In this document: positions 29,233 to 38,117 of the stretch, one piece after another
Numbering within the stretch: position 1 is the first letter of the stretch
Layout: every line of letters starts with the position of its first letter
Assembly: GCA_947448625.1 (NCBI GenBank)
Contig: CANFOT010000006.1
Coordinates: 1-64,000 of the forward strand
Length of the DNA: 64,000 nt
Direction of reading: 5' to 3'
DNA from: Burkholderiaceae bacterium
Lineage (GTDB): Bacteria > Pseudomonadota > Gammaproteobacteria > Burkholderiales > Burkholderiaceae
Program-made: the position numbers and the translations under genes
The notes under the pieces: model-generated
Databases searched by the model: none
Told to the model about the DNA's origin: nothing
The model's input: the letters and a program-made list of their open reading frames with translations, nothing else

Positions 29233-29778
29233 TCAGTGTTTATGTCTGATTTTTGTCAATCCCGGCCCTACACTGTGATGACTCCAATGCATTAAGAGTG
29301 GGATCGCTATTCCCCAAGCCAAGCCAAGCGCCAATAAACCTCCCACTTGGCCACCGACACCCCATGCTCCAGCCCCCATTCTGATTCCAGCCTCATAGGA
29401 CATCGGTCCAGCCACACCCCCTAGTACTGCAGCCAAAATTGGCCTTCCCTGCAACCAAGATAGCGAGGAATTAATGGTGCTAGCTACTAAAGCCCATAGT
29501 ACCCACATCCAGAATGGTGAGAGATAGGCGCTTGGCCAGGCATCCTCAAAACTTAAAAAACCTAAATTTACTATAAGTGTGTCAGCGCTCACTCCAAATA
29601 TGACAGCCTTGAGTACAAGCCTTAGCTCTGCGGCAGGACAAGAAGAGCGCCAAATGTGTAGTGCGATGTAAAACAAGGTTCCTGCTGCAGGCCAAAAAAC
29701 ATGGTCATGAGCGGCGCCAACTATGCAGGCAAACCAGCCAAGCTGGAAGCACGCAAAGTTCCAAAATTTAGTCATCAA
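29233..29778 (-). CDS. DUF2878 family membrane protein
   Basis: A 181-residue inner-membrane protein with about five or six hydrophobic segments. It has a conserved aromatic start (FWNFACFQLGWFACIVGAA) and the AGPMSYEAGIRMGAGAWG segment near residue 122, which fits the DUF2878 family as I remember it. Function is unknown. M1 and M2 are both possible starts. It lies upstream of recA on the same strand, but the recA promoter falls between them. Confidence 0.75.
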   Translation of the reverse strand: MMTKFWNFACFQLGWFACIVGAAHDHVFWPAAGTLFYIALHIWRSSCPAAELRLVLKAVIFGVSADTLIVNLGFLSFEDAWPSAYLSPFWMWVLWALVASTINSSLSWLQGRPILAAVLGGVAGPMSYEAGIRMGAGAWGVGGQVGGLLALGLAWGIAIPLLMHWSHHSVGPGLTKIRHKH

Positions 29779-29937
29779 TCAACTCCATACCGCCCTCTTT
29801 ATCAGAATCCCTTCCACCACAAGCCGTCAAGGACTAAACCCTGAATATCACTACAAAGAAACTGGAAGCACTCCAATCAAATATCATTTGATATGCGCAT
29901 TAAGCGATCAAAATATAAACACAAATTGAGACAAAGC

Positions 29938-30936
29938 ATGGAAGACAATATCACCAATGGGCAGCGCCGACTTTTATTGCATAGCTGCCTAGCAATGGGT
30001 TTGGCGGGCTACTTAAATACAAGCCTCTCGCAAGCTACTTGGCCCCAAAAGCCAATCCGATTTATCGTGCCATTTGTTCCTGGGGGGACATCCGACATTG
30101 TTGCGCGCACAGTAGGCCAAGAGCTATCGAAACAATTACCCTATCCAGTCATCCTTGAAAATAAGGCAGGTGGGGGCGGCGTACCGGCAATGCTCGAAGT
30201 TTCAAAAGCAACGCCAGATGGCTACACAATGATTCTTGGCCATGTTGGTTCTATGGCCGTTAATCCTTATATCTTTAACAACACAGGGTATGACGTTAAT
30301 AAGGACTTTATGCCCGTGACACTGTTGGCCAAAGTACCAAGCCTCTTTGTAGTTCATCCAGATTTGCCAGTAGAAAATCTCAAAGAACTAGTCGCATATG
30401 CCAAAAACAATCCAGGCAAATTAAATTACGGTTCTGCTGGGAACGCCAGTGCCGGGCATCTAGCCATGGAGTATTTAAAACTCACTACGGGGATGGACAT
30501 AACGCACATTCCATACAAAGGAACCGGACCTGCATTAACCGATCTGCTGGCAGGCAGGATCCAAGTATTCTCAGCCGGCACTCCCGCGCTTCTTCAATAT
30601 ATTCGCTCTGGAAAATTGCGAGCCATTGCCACCGGAACCCCTCAAAGAATTTCATCCCTACCAAATCTGCCAACCGTTGCTGAATCTGGTTACAAAGGAT
30701 TTGAATCGGTTCAATGGTACGGCATTCTAGTACCGGCACATACACCCGATAGCGTGGTTAAGCAAATTCAAGAAGGGTCATATAAAGCACTCAGAACACC
30801 AGCTGTTGCAGAACGCTTTGCCAGTGAGGATGCCATTATTGGAGGCGGCTCTCCTGCAGAGTTTGCCGCCCTCATCGCTCAGCAACAACGTCTCTGGAAA
30901 AATGTTGTCGCAAAGGCAAATATTCGGGCAGATTAA
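29938..30936 (+). CDS. Bug (TctC) family tripartite tricarboxylate receptor
   Basis: A periplasmic carboxylate-binding receptor of about 332 residues. It has a signal peptide with a twin arginine (QRRLLLHSCLAMGLAG), then WPQKPIRFIVPFVPGGTSDIVAR at the mature start and HIPYKGTGPALTDLLAGRI. The frame extends to an ATG at 29893. I prefer 29938 because it puts a compact signal peptide at the N-terminus, though neither start has a strong ribosome site. Like the receptor at 180-1145, it has no membrane partner nearby. Confidence 0.85.
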   Translation: MEDNITNGQRRLLLHSCLAMGLAGYLNTSLSQATWPQKPIRFIVPFVPGGTSDIVARTVGQELSKQLPYPVILENKAGGGGVPAMLEVSKATPDGYTMILGHVGSMAVNPYIFNNTGYDVNKDFMPVTLLAKVPSLFVVHPDLPVENLKELVAYAKNNPGKLNYGSAGNASAGHLAMEYLKLTTGMDITHIPYKGTGPALTDLLAGRIQVFSAGTPALLQYIRSGKLRAIATGTPQRISSLPNLPTVAESGYKGFESVQWYGILVPAHTPDSVVKQIQEGSYKALRTPAVAERFASEDAIIGGGSPAEFAALIAQQQRLWKNVVAKANIRAD

Positions 30937-30950
30937 AACTCCCAGAAAAG

Positions 30951-30982
30951 AAAAAAGGGCTAGAGAATTTCTTCTCTAGCCC
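30951..30982 (-). terminator. Terminator of the tRNA-Met transcript
   Basis: A 10-bp stem GGGCTAGAGA / TCTCTAGCCC (30957-30966 and 30973-30982) is followed, on the minus strand, by six T residues. It lies just past the tRNA 3' end. Confidence 0.8.
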
Positions 30983-30988
30983 TCAATA

Positions 30989-31065
30989 TGGTGGCGAATC
31001 AGGGATTTGAACCCCGGACCTGCGGATTATGATTCCGTCGCTCTAACCAGCTGAGCTAATTCGCC
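30989..31065 (-). tRNA. tRNA-Met (elongator, anticodon CAT)
   Basis: A 77-base tRNA on the minus strand. The acceptor stem GGCGAAT pairs with ATTCGCC, followed by discriminator A and an encoded CCA (30989-30991). The D-loop (AGCTCAGCTGGTTAGAGC) and T-arm (GGTTCAAATCC) are standard. The anticodon CAT is at 31029-31031 with ATCATAA as the 7-base loop. The paired first acceptor base and the absence of the initiator-type anticodon stem indicate the elongator form. It could in principle be a CAT tRNA modified to read Ile, but the body resembles tRNA-Met. Confidence 0.92.
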
Positions 31066-31142
31066 GAACTCGTAATTGTAAATGATCGGCAGCCTTCTGT
31101 CTAAATCAAAAGAGGAAGGCACACGTCGCGCCTCCTAAGGTC

Positions 31143-31553
31143 TCACTTTATTTGAAAGCTACTCACTGCCTCATCACGGTTGTAGCGTATAAAAACCTCT
31201 ATTTTCTTAGCTAGAAAGAGCTTTTTTAGGACCTCATCCTTGTTTTCAAAGGTAATCGCGGTTTGCTCCGGAAACCGAGAAAAAGGGTCGCTCATCACCT
31301 CGATTGGCTGACCGTCCACTTTTATTAGGCGAATAGTGCGCTTATAAAGGCGGTCAGACTGAATAAAAATAAGACGCTTGACGTACTTATCCAAGACCAA
31401 CTTTTGGCCTTGGTCGTTAGTCTTGGAGTAATAGACCAGCTCATCCTTGCCGTTAGTCGTGACATCTCGCTCCTCGTCCCACTTCGCAAGTGCACCCTGA
31501 CTAGCAAATACACAGAGAATGGCTGCCACAAATAATCTACAAAGATGCGTCAT
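31143..31553 (-). CDS. Exported hypothetical protein
   Basis: A protein of about 136 residues that I do not recognise. MTHLCRLFVAAILCVFASQGALA is a clear signal peptide, cleaved after ALA, so the product is periplasmic. The mature part is charged and has no cysteine or known motif. The frame opens at 31574; the ATG at 31553 is preferred because the signal peptide begins there and GGGA lies upstream. Confidence 0.65.
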   Translation of the reverse strand: MTHLCRLFVAAILCVFASQGALAKWDEERDVTTNGKDELVYYSKTNDQGQKLVLDKYVKRLIFIQSDRLYKRTIRLIKVDGQPIEVMSDPFSRFPEQTAITFENKDEVLKKLFLAKKIEVFIRYNRDEAVSSFQIK

Positions 31554-31669
31554 TTTATTTCCCAGTTCGATCAACTCATCTTATCAGCCATCCGCACTGA
31601 TACGACTTCTCTCGATCTGTTCTTCCAAAGTGATACCCATCCCTCGGGCCCTCGAGACCCAAAGACTAC

Positions 31670-33121
31670 TTATCGCTTTGTTCTGAGTAGAGCGCTAACT
31701 GTCCTGATGTTTTTAACCTGTTCCAAGCTCAGACTCGTTTCAATCAATGCATTGGATTGCTGCTTACCCAGGATGGGGGCCATGAGATCTTGGCACTTCG
31801 CCACCACTTCATCGCGCGTCATTGGATTTCTAGGGGTGCCACGAACAGCATCCACCCGTTCCGTGTAAATTGAGCCGTCATTTAATTCGATCTCAACAAT
31901 GGCCACTCGCACCGGTAAAAATTGGGACAAATTGGTATCCGGGATCAACTGGACCTTCGAGCGTATTCTCAACACGTCTGGGTTCTGCATCCTTGCAATA
32001 TCGTGCGCCGCTTTAAACGAGGCTGTTTTATCCAACAACATCACAGAAACCATGTATTGCAAGCAGATATCTGGCATATCACGGTTATTCACAACCATTG
32101 ATACGGCGGGCTCCAACCTGACCCTTACTGCCGCGACCTGATTAATATCAAAGGGATTTTTGCGACGAATAATTTCTATCGCATCTAAGGGCCCCTGAAT
32201 CGGTGAGCCCACAGACCACTTTTTAATATCTGTCTGTGTAATCTCATATCGCTCACCCAACTTCTCAACTAATTGAGCGCGGTTGACATCGGGCGCCGTA
32301 GCCAAAAAATAATTATCAGGCCCCGATAAAACATCATTCACTCCGTTCCAACCAGAATGAACTAATAGTGCTGACATCACGCCATTTTTTGCGGGCATGC
32401 CCCCAAAAACAAATGCCTTTTCAATGTGGTCCGTATCCCGCCCCCAAGAGGCGATGCCTGAAGATTGCTGCGCAGTGTAATCTAGCAACCAACGCATTTG
32501 CTGTGCGTTTAAGCTTGCCGCGCATCCAGCCGCTGCCGCCGCACCAAATAGGCCGGCAATACTATGTGAACTTTTATGACTTTCATAACTAAATTTTGGT
32601 CCGCCTATCGCCATTAATAAACGCGTACCGATGTCATATCCCAGGGTGACCGAGCGCAGAAAATGGGCCCCGCTAATATTTAACTCTTCACCCATTGCAA
32701 AAGAAGCCGGTATTACGGCGCATCCCGGATGGGAGCGAGAGCGCCCATGAGAGTCATCCGTCTCGTCAGCATGCCCCATGACACCATTCACCATTGCTGC
32801 ATCAGCAACCCCCGCTGTATAGGCGGACGCCATGACCGTCTCGGTGCCCTTGCTACCATGCAACCTGATATATTTAAATGCAGCCTGCCCTGGCAAAAGC
32901 TCTGATCCAGAAATGATGGCTGCAAAGGTATCTAACACATGAAGCTTTGCTTGTTCTAAAACATCTGGTGGCAGTGCCTGATTAGCGGCATCCCCCATAT
33001 AGTTACTTAAAGCAAGCATCTCCGGGCTCAAAATATCATTTTGCGCTTGCGCAAAATGAGCCGGCAGCAATAAGCTCAAGGGAGCCAGTCCAATTCCACC
33101 AATAAAGTCTCTTCGTTTCAT
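31670..33121 (-). CDS. MmgE/PrpD family protein with Tat signal
   Basis: A 483-residue protein of the fold that includes 2-methylcitrate dehydratase (PrpD) and cis-aconitate decarboxylase. It contains HVLDTFAAIISG near residue 60, MGHADETDDSHGRSRSHPGC near 115 and YDIGTRLLMA, which are family hallmarks. Unusually, the N-terminus KRRDFIGGIGLAPLSLLLP is a twin-arginine signal ending near AQA, so the product should be exported folded to the periplasm. Most family members are cytoplasmic. No prpB or prpC gene is nearby. The substrate is unknown. Confidence 0.8.
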   Translation of the reverse strand: MKRRDFIGGIGLAPLSLLLPAHFAQAQNDILSPEMLALSNYMGDAANQALPPDVLEQAKLHVLDTFAAIISGSELLPGQAAFKYIRLHGSKGTETVMASAYTAGVADAAMVNGVMGHADETDDSHGRSRSHPGCAVIPASFAMGEELNISGAHFLRSVTLGYDIGTRLLMAIGGPKFSYESHKSSHSIAGLFGAAAAAGCAASLNAQQMRWLLDYTAQQSSGIASWGRDTDHIEKAFVFGGMPAKNGVMSALLVHSGWNGVNDVLSGPDNYFLATAPDVNRAQLVEKLGERYEITQTDIKKWSVGSPIQGPLDAIEIIRRKNPFDINQVAAVRVRLEPAVSMVVNNRDMPDICLQYMVSVMLLDKTASFKAAHDIARMQNPDVLRIRSKVQLIPDTNLSQFLPVRVAIVEIELNDGSIYTERVDAVRGTPRNPMTRDEVVAKCQDLMAPILGKQQSNALIETSLSLEQVKNIRTVSALLRTKR

Positions 33122-33165
33122 TATTTATGCCTCTTTTTTAATTTCATACTAACCGAAAATAAACC

Positions 33166-33777
33166 GTGCGACTTCTATCAATCTCCTCTGGCAAAGTGAT
33201 GCCCCTTTTTGGATCCCATCACCCAAACTACCCAAAAGTAGCATCCGCTATTGATAAACAATCCATCAGTAATCTTGCCTCACCAACTCCCACTGAAATC
33301 ACTCGGCTAGGTATTGCTGGCGATCAGCAAGCTGATCTATCGGTGCATGGCGGACTTGAGAAGGCGATCTATGTATATCCTATTGAGCACTATGCTTTTT
33401 GGAATGAACTCCTCACACGAGAAACCAAAAAAATTATCAATCTACAACCCGGTGCATTTGGCGAAAATTTTACAATTGAAGGCTTGCTCGAAACCGAAAT
33501 ATTTGTCGGGGACAGACTTCAAATTGGCGATCTTGAATTTAGCGTAACCAAGCTACGTGAACCCTGCTTCAAGTTCAACGCCAAAATGGGGTACAAGGGT
33601 GCAGCTAAGGCGATGTTGCAGTCTGGCTTTAGTGGGTGGTATTTGCGCGTTATTCAGGCGGGCACCCTAGCAGCTGGAACTGAAATCAAAGTACTACCAG
33701 GTCAAAGACTCACTTCAATTGCCGACCAGAATCAAGCCCTCTTTAATCGTGGCAATCAGAAAAATCTCTGGGATTAA
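33166..33777 (+). CDS. MOSC-domain protein (YiiM-like)
   Basis: A 203-residue cytoplasmic protein. The segments GIAGDQQADLSVHGGLEKAIYVY (49-71) and GAFGENFTIEGL (96-107), and REPCFKF with C134 in the position used to bind the molybdenum cofactor, all fit the MOSC domain of YiiM-type N-hydroxylated-base reductases. The start is GTG at 33166, with no ATG in a useful position. It diverges from the MmgE/PrpD gene. Confidence 0.85.
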   Translation: MRLLSISSGKVMPLFGSHHPNYPKVASAIDKQSISNLASPTPTEITRLGIAGDQQADLSVHGGLEKAIYVYPIEHYAFWNELLTRETKKIINLQPGAFGENFTIEGLLETEIFVGDRLQIGDLEFSVTKLREPCFKFNAKMGYKGAAKAMLQSGFSGWYLRVIQAGTLAAGTEIKVLPGQRLTSIADQNQALFNRGNQKNLWD

Positions 33778-33787
33778 TTTTGATAAT

Positions 33788-33817
33788 AAAAAACCCGACC
33801 ACAAAGTGATCGGGTTT
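33788..33817 (-). terminator. Terminator of the MHS-type transporter, also facing the MOSC gene
   Basis: An 8-bp stem AAACCCGA / TCGGGTTT (33791-33798 and 33810-33817) has an 11-base loop. On the minus strand it is followed by six T residues. Confidence 0.8.
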
Positions 33818-33842
33818 AGCTTTTGAAGCGGACTAGTAAAAC

Positions 33843-35513
33843 TTAGTCTTTAGCGTAAATATCTACGTCTTTAGTTTCTTTAACAAACAGTACACCAATT
33901 ACCAATGTCATCGCAGCGATGATGATTGGATACCAGAGACCGTAGTAAATGTTACCGTTTTGTGCCACCAAGGCAAACGAGATCGTTGGCAACAAGCCAC
34001 CAAACCAACCGTTACCAATATGGTATGGCAAGGACATAGAGGTGTAACGAATGCGAGTTGGGAACATCTCAACCAACATCGCTGCGATTGGGCCATAAAC
34101 CATGGTTACCAAGAGCACCAAGTACACCAACAAGAACAATACAGCAACATAGTTAATGCCAGCTGGATCAGCTTTAACTGGGTAACCTTCCTTGTTCAAT
34201 GCCTCGCGAATAGCCTTCTTAAACTCGGCATCTTTTTCCTTAGCATCAGCAGGAGCTAAACCTTTAGCTGTGTAGCCAGGAATTTCGATATCGCCAATCT
34301 TTACAACCGCTGTCGAACCAGCAGGGCCAGCAACAGTGCTATAGCTAGCAGAGTTGGAAGCCATCACTTGTTTTGCGATATCGCAAGAACTTGTGAACTT
34401 AGCCGTACCTGTTGGGTTGAACTGGAATGTACATTCATTCACATCAGCAGTAATGGTCGCTGGTGCAGATGCCATTGCCTTTTCTAATGCTGGATTAGCA
34501 AAGTGAGTCAAGGCATTAAATACTGATACTGGTGTATTTGGGATGTATGTAATTACGGCTAGTAACAAGCCACCCATGATGATGACCTTACGGCCAATCT
34601 TGTCTGACAAGCTACCAAATATAACGAAGAATGGTGTACCGATTACCAATGAAGCAGCAATCAATAAGTTCGCAGTCTTAGCATCTACCTTCAGTACTTG
34701 TGTGAGGTAGAACAAAGCATAGAACTGGCCTGTATACCAAACGACTGCTTGACCTGCAACTAGACCAAACAGCGCCAAGATAACAATCTTCAAATTCTTC
34801 CATTGACCAAAGGACTCTGTCAAAGGCGCTTTAGACAATTTACCTTCATCTTTCATCTTCTTGAAAGCTGGGGATTCGTTCATTGACAAACGGATCCAAA
34901 CAGAAACAGCTAACAAAGCGATAGAAACGATGAACGGAACACGCCAACCCCAAACATCAAAGTCTGCGCCAGTAAATTCACGTGTGAACAAAATCACAAG
35001 CAAGGACAGGAACAAGCCAAGAGTAGCTGTTGTCTGAATCCAGGCTGTGTATGCGCCACGACGACCTTGAGGAGCATGTTCAGCAACATAAGTTGCAGCA
35101 CCGCCGTACTCACCACCCAAAGCCAAACCTTGAAGCATGCGTAATGCGATCAAGATTACAGGAGCGGCAACACCGATAGTGGCGTAGTTAGGCAGAATAC
35201 CTACGATAAACGTAGCGCCACCCATCAACAAGATCGTCACCAAGAAGGTGTACTTACGACCAATCAAATCACCTAAGCGACCGAACACCAAAGCGCCGAA
35301 TGGGCGAACGATAAAACCAGCAGCGAACGCAAGCAAAGCGAAAATGAAGGCTGAGCCAGCATCTAAGCCTGAGAAGAATTGCTTGGCGATAACGGCAGCC
35401 AATGAACCGTAAAGATAAAAGTCGTACCACTCAAAAACCGTGCCTAAAGAGGAGGCAAAAATAACTTTGCGCTCTTCAGCGGTCATTGGGGCTGCTTTGG
35501 TTGATGTTGACAT
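33843..35513 (-). CDS. Metabolite:H+ symporter (MHS) family transporter with a large extra loop
   Basis: A 556-residue inner-membrane MFS protein of the ProP/ShiA/KgtP group, which import organic acids or osmolytes with protons. The start EWYDFYLYGSLAAVIAKQFF, RPFGALVFGRLGDLIGRKYTFL (70-91) and LALGGEYGGAATYVAEHAP are group hallmarks. Family members are usually about 430-450 residues. Here residues about 328-453, between predicted TM9 and TM10, form an extra hydrophilic, probably periplasmic, loop with two cysteines (C361 and C377) that may form a disulfide. The substrate is unknown. Confidence 0.87.
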   Translation of the reverse strand: MSTSTKAAPMTAEERKVIFASSLGTVFEWYDFYLYGSLAAVIAKQFFSGLDAGSAFIFALLAFAAGFIVRPFGALVFGRLGDLIGRKYTFLVTILLMGGATFIVGILPNYATIGVAAPVILIALRMLQGLALGGEYGGAATYVAEHAPQGRRGAYTAWIQTTATLGLFLSLLVILFTREFTGADFDVWGWRVPFIVSIALLAVSVWIRLSMNESPAFKKMKDEGKLSKAPLTESFGQWKNLKIVILALFGLVAGQAVVWYTGQFYALFYLTQVLKVDAKTANLLIAASLVIGTPFFVIFGSLSDKIGRKVIIMGGLLLAVITYIPNTPVSVFNALTHFANPALEKAMASAPATITADVNECTFQFNPTGTAKFTSSCDIAKQVMASNSASYSTVAGPAGSTAVVKIGDIEIPGYTAKGLAPADAKEKDAEFKKAIREALNKEGYPVKADPAGINYVAVLFLLVYLVLLVTMVYGPIAAMLVEMFPTRIRYTSMSLPYHIGNGWFGGLLPTISFALVAQNGNIYYGLWYPIIIAAMTLVIGVLFVKETKDVDIYAKD

Positions 35514-35821
35514 CAGTAGCTCCTAACTATTTTTATTGAAATAAAAAACAACGAGTCGATTATGCTTTGAAAAAAATCAAAGAAATCCACTAGTTAGGGT
35601 AATTCCCCATCAAATTGGCTCGGGGTTTTCCCGAGAATTTGCTAATTGAATGGGGTCTATACGACAATTTAAATCCAGTCAGTCTAAAAATATTAGTCCA
35701 GCATTGCGCCCAATTAAAGTGCACACTCTGGTCTTAAGAGTTTCAAAATTAGCTCTAATAGAGTCTTATATTAAAAAATAAAAATGCTTTTTCATTAAAG
35801 CTATTCAACGGAGAAATCAGC
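35514..35821. other. Divergent intergenic region between the MHS transporter and the GGT-family gene
   Basis: This 308-base AT-rich stretch has no coding frame that I support. A 6-bp hairpin CTCGGG / CCCGAG with loop GTTTT lies at 35619-35635. TATATT at 35767-35772 could be a -10 box for the plus-strand gene, but the -35 is poor. GGAG at 35811-35814 is the ribosome site of the next gene. Confidence 0.4.
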
Positions 35822-37420
35822 ATGCAGCAAAAATGGGGTATTCGGGGTATGGCGGTAGCGCCCCACTCTTTGGCATCGGAGTCTGCATTAGCAGTATTAA
35901 GAGAAGGTGGAAATGCGCTAGAGGCGATGATTGCTGCGGCTGCGACGATTGCAGTGGTCTATCCACATATGAATTCTATTGGTGGTGACTCATTCTGGGT
36001 AATTCACTCGCCAGGCAAGGCCATGGGTGGCATTGACGCCTGTGGTGCAGCTGCTGGCCTCGCCACTAAACAGTGGTACGCCGAACGCGGTATCACCACC
36101 GCCATCCCCTTTCGAGGTGCGGTTGCAGCTAACACCGTCGCCGGGACAATTTCAGGCTGGGGTGCTGCTCAACAACTTTCTAAACAGGGTCTAGGGGGAA
36201 AAATCCCGCTATCCCGCCTATTAGCAGACGCAATTCACTATGCCGAAGCAGGTGTACCAGTCACATTTAGCCAATCGAGCCTCACCGCTAAAAAACAGGG
36301 TGACTTAATAGACATCCCAGGTTTTGCGGAAACATTTTTAGTTAATGGTCAAGCGCCCGAAGTCGGCAGTATCTTTAAGCAAGAACGTCTTGCCAAAACC
36401 CTGCGCCAAATTTCTCGCAAAGGAACTGAAGATTATTACCGCGGGGACTTGGCGGATCTCATCGCTAAAGAACTCACAGAAATTGGTAGCCCCCTCAGAC
36501 TTGGGGATCTACATCGCCATCAAGCCAAGCTCATCGACCCTCTGGAGCTTAAACACAGCATGGGCAATGTGTACAACATGACACCACCAACCCAAGGCGT
36601 CGTGTCCTTAATGATCATTGGAATCTTGGATCAACTGAATCTCAAGCGCTTCAAAGTCGACAGCGCTGAATACGTTCATCACTGCGTAGAAGCGACAAAG
36701 CAAGCCTTCAAGGTGAGGGATCAATATGTCACCGATCCCGCTTACATGACAAAACATGCTCAATCTTTTTTAGCCCCTGCTTTCTTAAAGAAATTGGCGA
36801 AAAATATAGATCCTGAAAAGGCTTTACCTTGGGGCCAAGGCAAAGGACCAGCCGATACGATCTGGATGGGTGTGGTTGATGGGAATGGTAATTGCGTCTC
36901 CTTTATTCAAAGTATTTATCACGAGTTTGGTGCTGGCATCGTTTTACCTAAATCTGGGGTGAACTGGCAAAACCGCGGATGTAGCTTCTCGCTTGATCCT
37001 AAGACACTTAATCATCTTGAGCCCTATCGCAAGCCATTCCATACCTTGAATCCAGCAATGGCTTTATTCAAGGATGGTAGATCCATGGTCTACGGCACGA
37101 TGGGAGGCGATGGTCAACCCCAAACACAATGTGCGGTCTTTACTCGCACGGCAACATATGGACTGGATCCACAGGATGCAATCAGTCGTCCACGTTGGCT
37201 GCTCGGCAGGACTTGGGGTCAAACCAGCGACAGCCTAAAGTTAGAGTCGCGCTTTAGTCCGTGGGTTGCAAAGGAACTTCATGCCTTGGGCCATGAGATT
37301 GAAATGCTGGATGCCTTTGATGAAACAGTTGGTCACGCTGGCTGCATTATTCGAGATCCATCCGGCACATTGCATGGCGGCTGGGATCCTCGCAGCGATG
37401 GCGCGGTTAGCGCGTTTTAG
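35822..37420 (+). CDS. Gamma-glutamyltransferase family hydrolase
   Basis: A 532-residue Ntn-hydrolase that normally self-cleaves into two chains. T346, in GPADTIWMGVVDGNGN, aligns with the nucleophile/self-cleavage Thr of GGT. GGNALEAMIAAAATIAVVYPHMNSIGGD (30-56), and THPAMA-like TLNPAMALFKDG with MGGDGQPQTQ in the small subunit, are present. It has no signal peptide, so it should be cytoplasmic, unlike E. coli Ggt. Family relatives include oxamate amidohydrolase HpxW and acylases, so the substrate need not be glutathione. Its 3' end overlaps the TRIC-like gene by 14 bases. Confidence 0.85.
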   Translation: MQQKWGIRGMAVAPHSLASESALAVLREGGNALEAMIAAAATIAVVYPHMNSIGGDSFWVIHSPGKAMGGIDACGAAAGLATKQWYAERGITTAIPFRGAVAANTVAGTISGWGAAQQLSKQGLGGKIPLSRLLADAIHYAEAGVPVTFSQSSLTAKKQGDLIDIPGFAETFLVNGQAPEVGSIFKQERLAKTLRQISRKGTEDYYRGDLADLIAKELTEIGSPLRLGDLHRHQAKLIDPLELKHSMGNVYNMTPPTQGVVSLMIIGILDQLNLKRFKVDSAEYVHHCVEATKQAFKVRDQYVTDPAYMTKHAQSFLAPAFLKKLAKNIDPEKALPWGQGKGPADTIWMGVVDGNGNCVSFIQSIYHEFGAGIVLPKSGVNWQNRGCSFSLDPKTLNHLEPYRKPFHTLNPAMALFKDGRSMVYGTMGGDGQPQTQCAVFTRTATYGLDPQDAISRPRWLLGRTWGQTSDSLKLESRFSPWVAKELHALGHEIEMLDAFDETVGHAGCIIRDPSGTLHGGWDPRSDGAVSAF

Positions 37421-38036
37421 TAATAAACAATTTGGGTACGCGCAGATCCCAGTAAATGGCAGCTGCGCGTAATCCAAAAATAGTGAGCATGCAGATCACC
37501 GATCCCTCAAGCGTGTACCCAGGGAAGAAATTCAAGATCAGAATGTAGGCACAGCAACCTAAGGTAACTGGGATTGCGTAAAGCTCATGCGACATCAGTA
37601 AAGTTTTTCTGCCGGCCAAAATATCTCGCAATAATCCGCCGCCAATCGCCGTGACAACACCCAAGATCACTGGTGCAACCGGCAACCCAAATCCCAAGCT
37701 CCAGGCCTTGTCAGCCCCCTGAATTCCAAACAAAGCTGCGCCAAGACCATCGATATAGAGCATCCAGCGATAAATCTGTGGTTGCGTAAAAAAAGATTCG
37801 GCAATAAAAGTGACTATGCATGCACCCAAGGCTACCCAAATATAAATTTGGGTAATCGACCAAAAGGCGGGCACATCTAAAATGATGTCACGTACGGTTC
37901 CACCGCCAATAGCAGTAATCACCCCTAAAACTAGCACGCCAAAAATATCAACGCCTCGATCAGCAATAGCGAGAACACCAGTGACTGCGAAAGCAATCGT
38001 AGCAATGATGCCAATCCAGAAATTAATTTGATCCAT
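37407..38036 (-). CDS. TRIC-type cation channel family protein (UPF0126/YadS-like)
   Basis: A 209-residue membrane protein with seven hydrophobic segments arranged as two similar halves. VITAIGGGTVRDIILD (39-54) and VVTAIGGGLLRDILAG (127-142) are the repeated Gly-rich motifs of this family, whose bacterial members form trimeric K+ or cation pores. It overlaps the converging GGT-family gene by 14 bases. Confidence 0.85.
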   Translation of the reverse strand: MDQINFWIGIIATIAFAVTGVLAIADRGVDIFGVLVLGVITAIGGGTVRDIILDVPAFWSITQIYIWVALGACIVTFIAESFFTQPQIYRWMLYIDGLGAALFGIQGADKAWSLGFGLPVAPVILGVVTAIGGGLLRDILAGRKTLLMSHELYAIPVTLGCCAYILILNFFPGYTLEGSVICMLTIFGLRAAAIYWDLRVPKLFITKTR

Positions 38037-38117
38037 GGTGCTTAGTCTAAATCACTGGAAGGGATCAATCGAGTAAGCCCTGAATATACTGTGGGCAATA
38101 TCCCCAAGGAATCCCTC

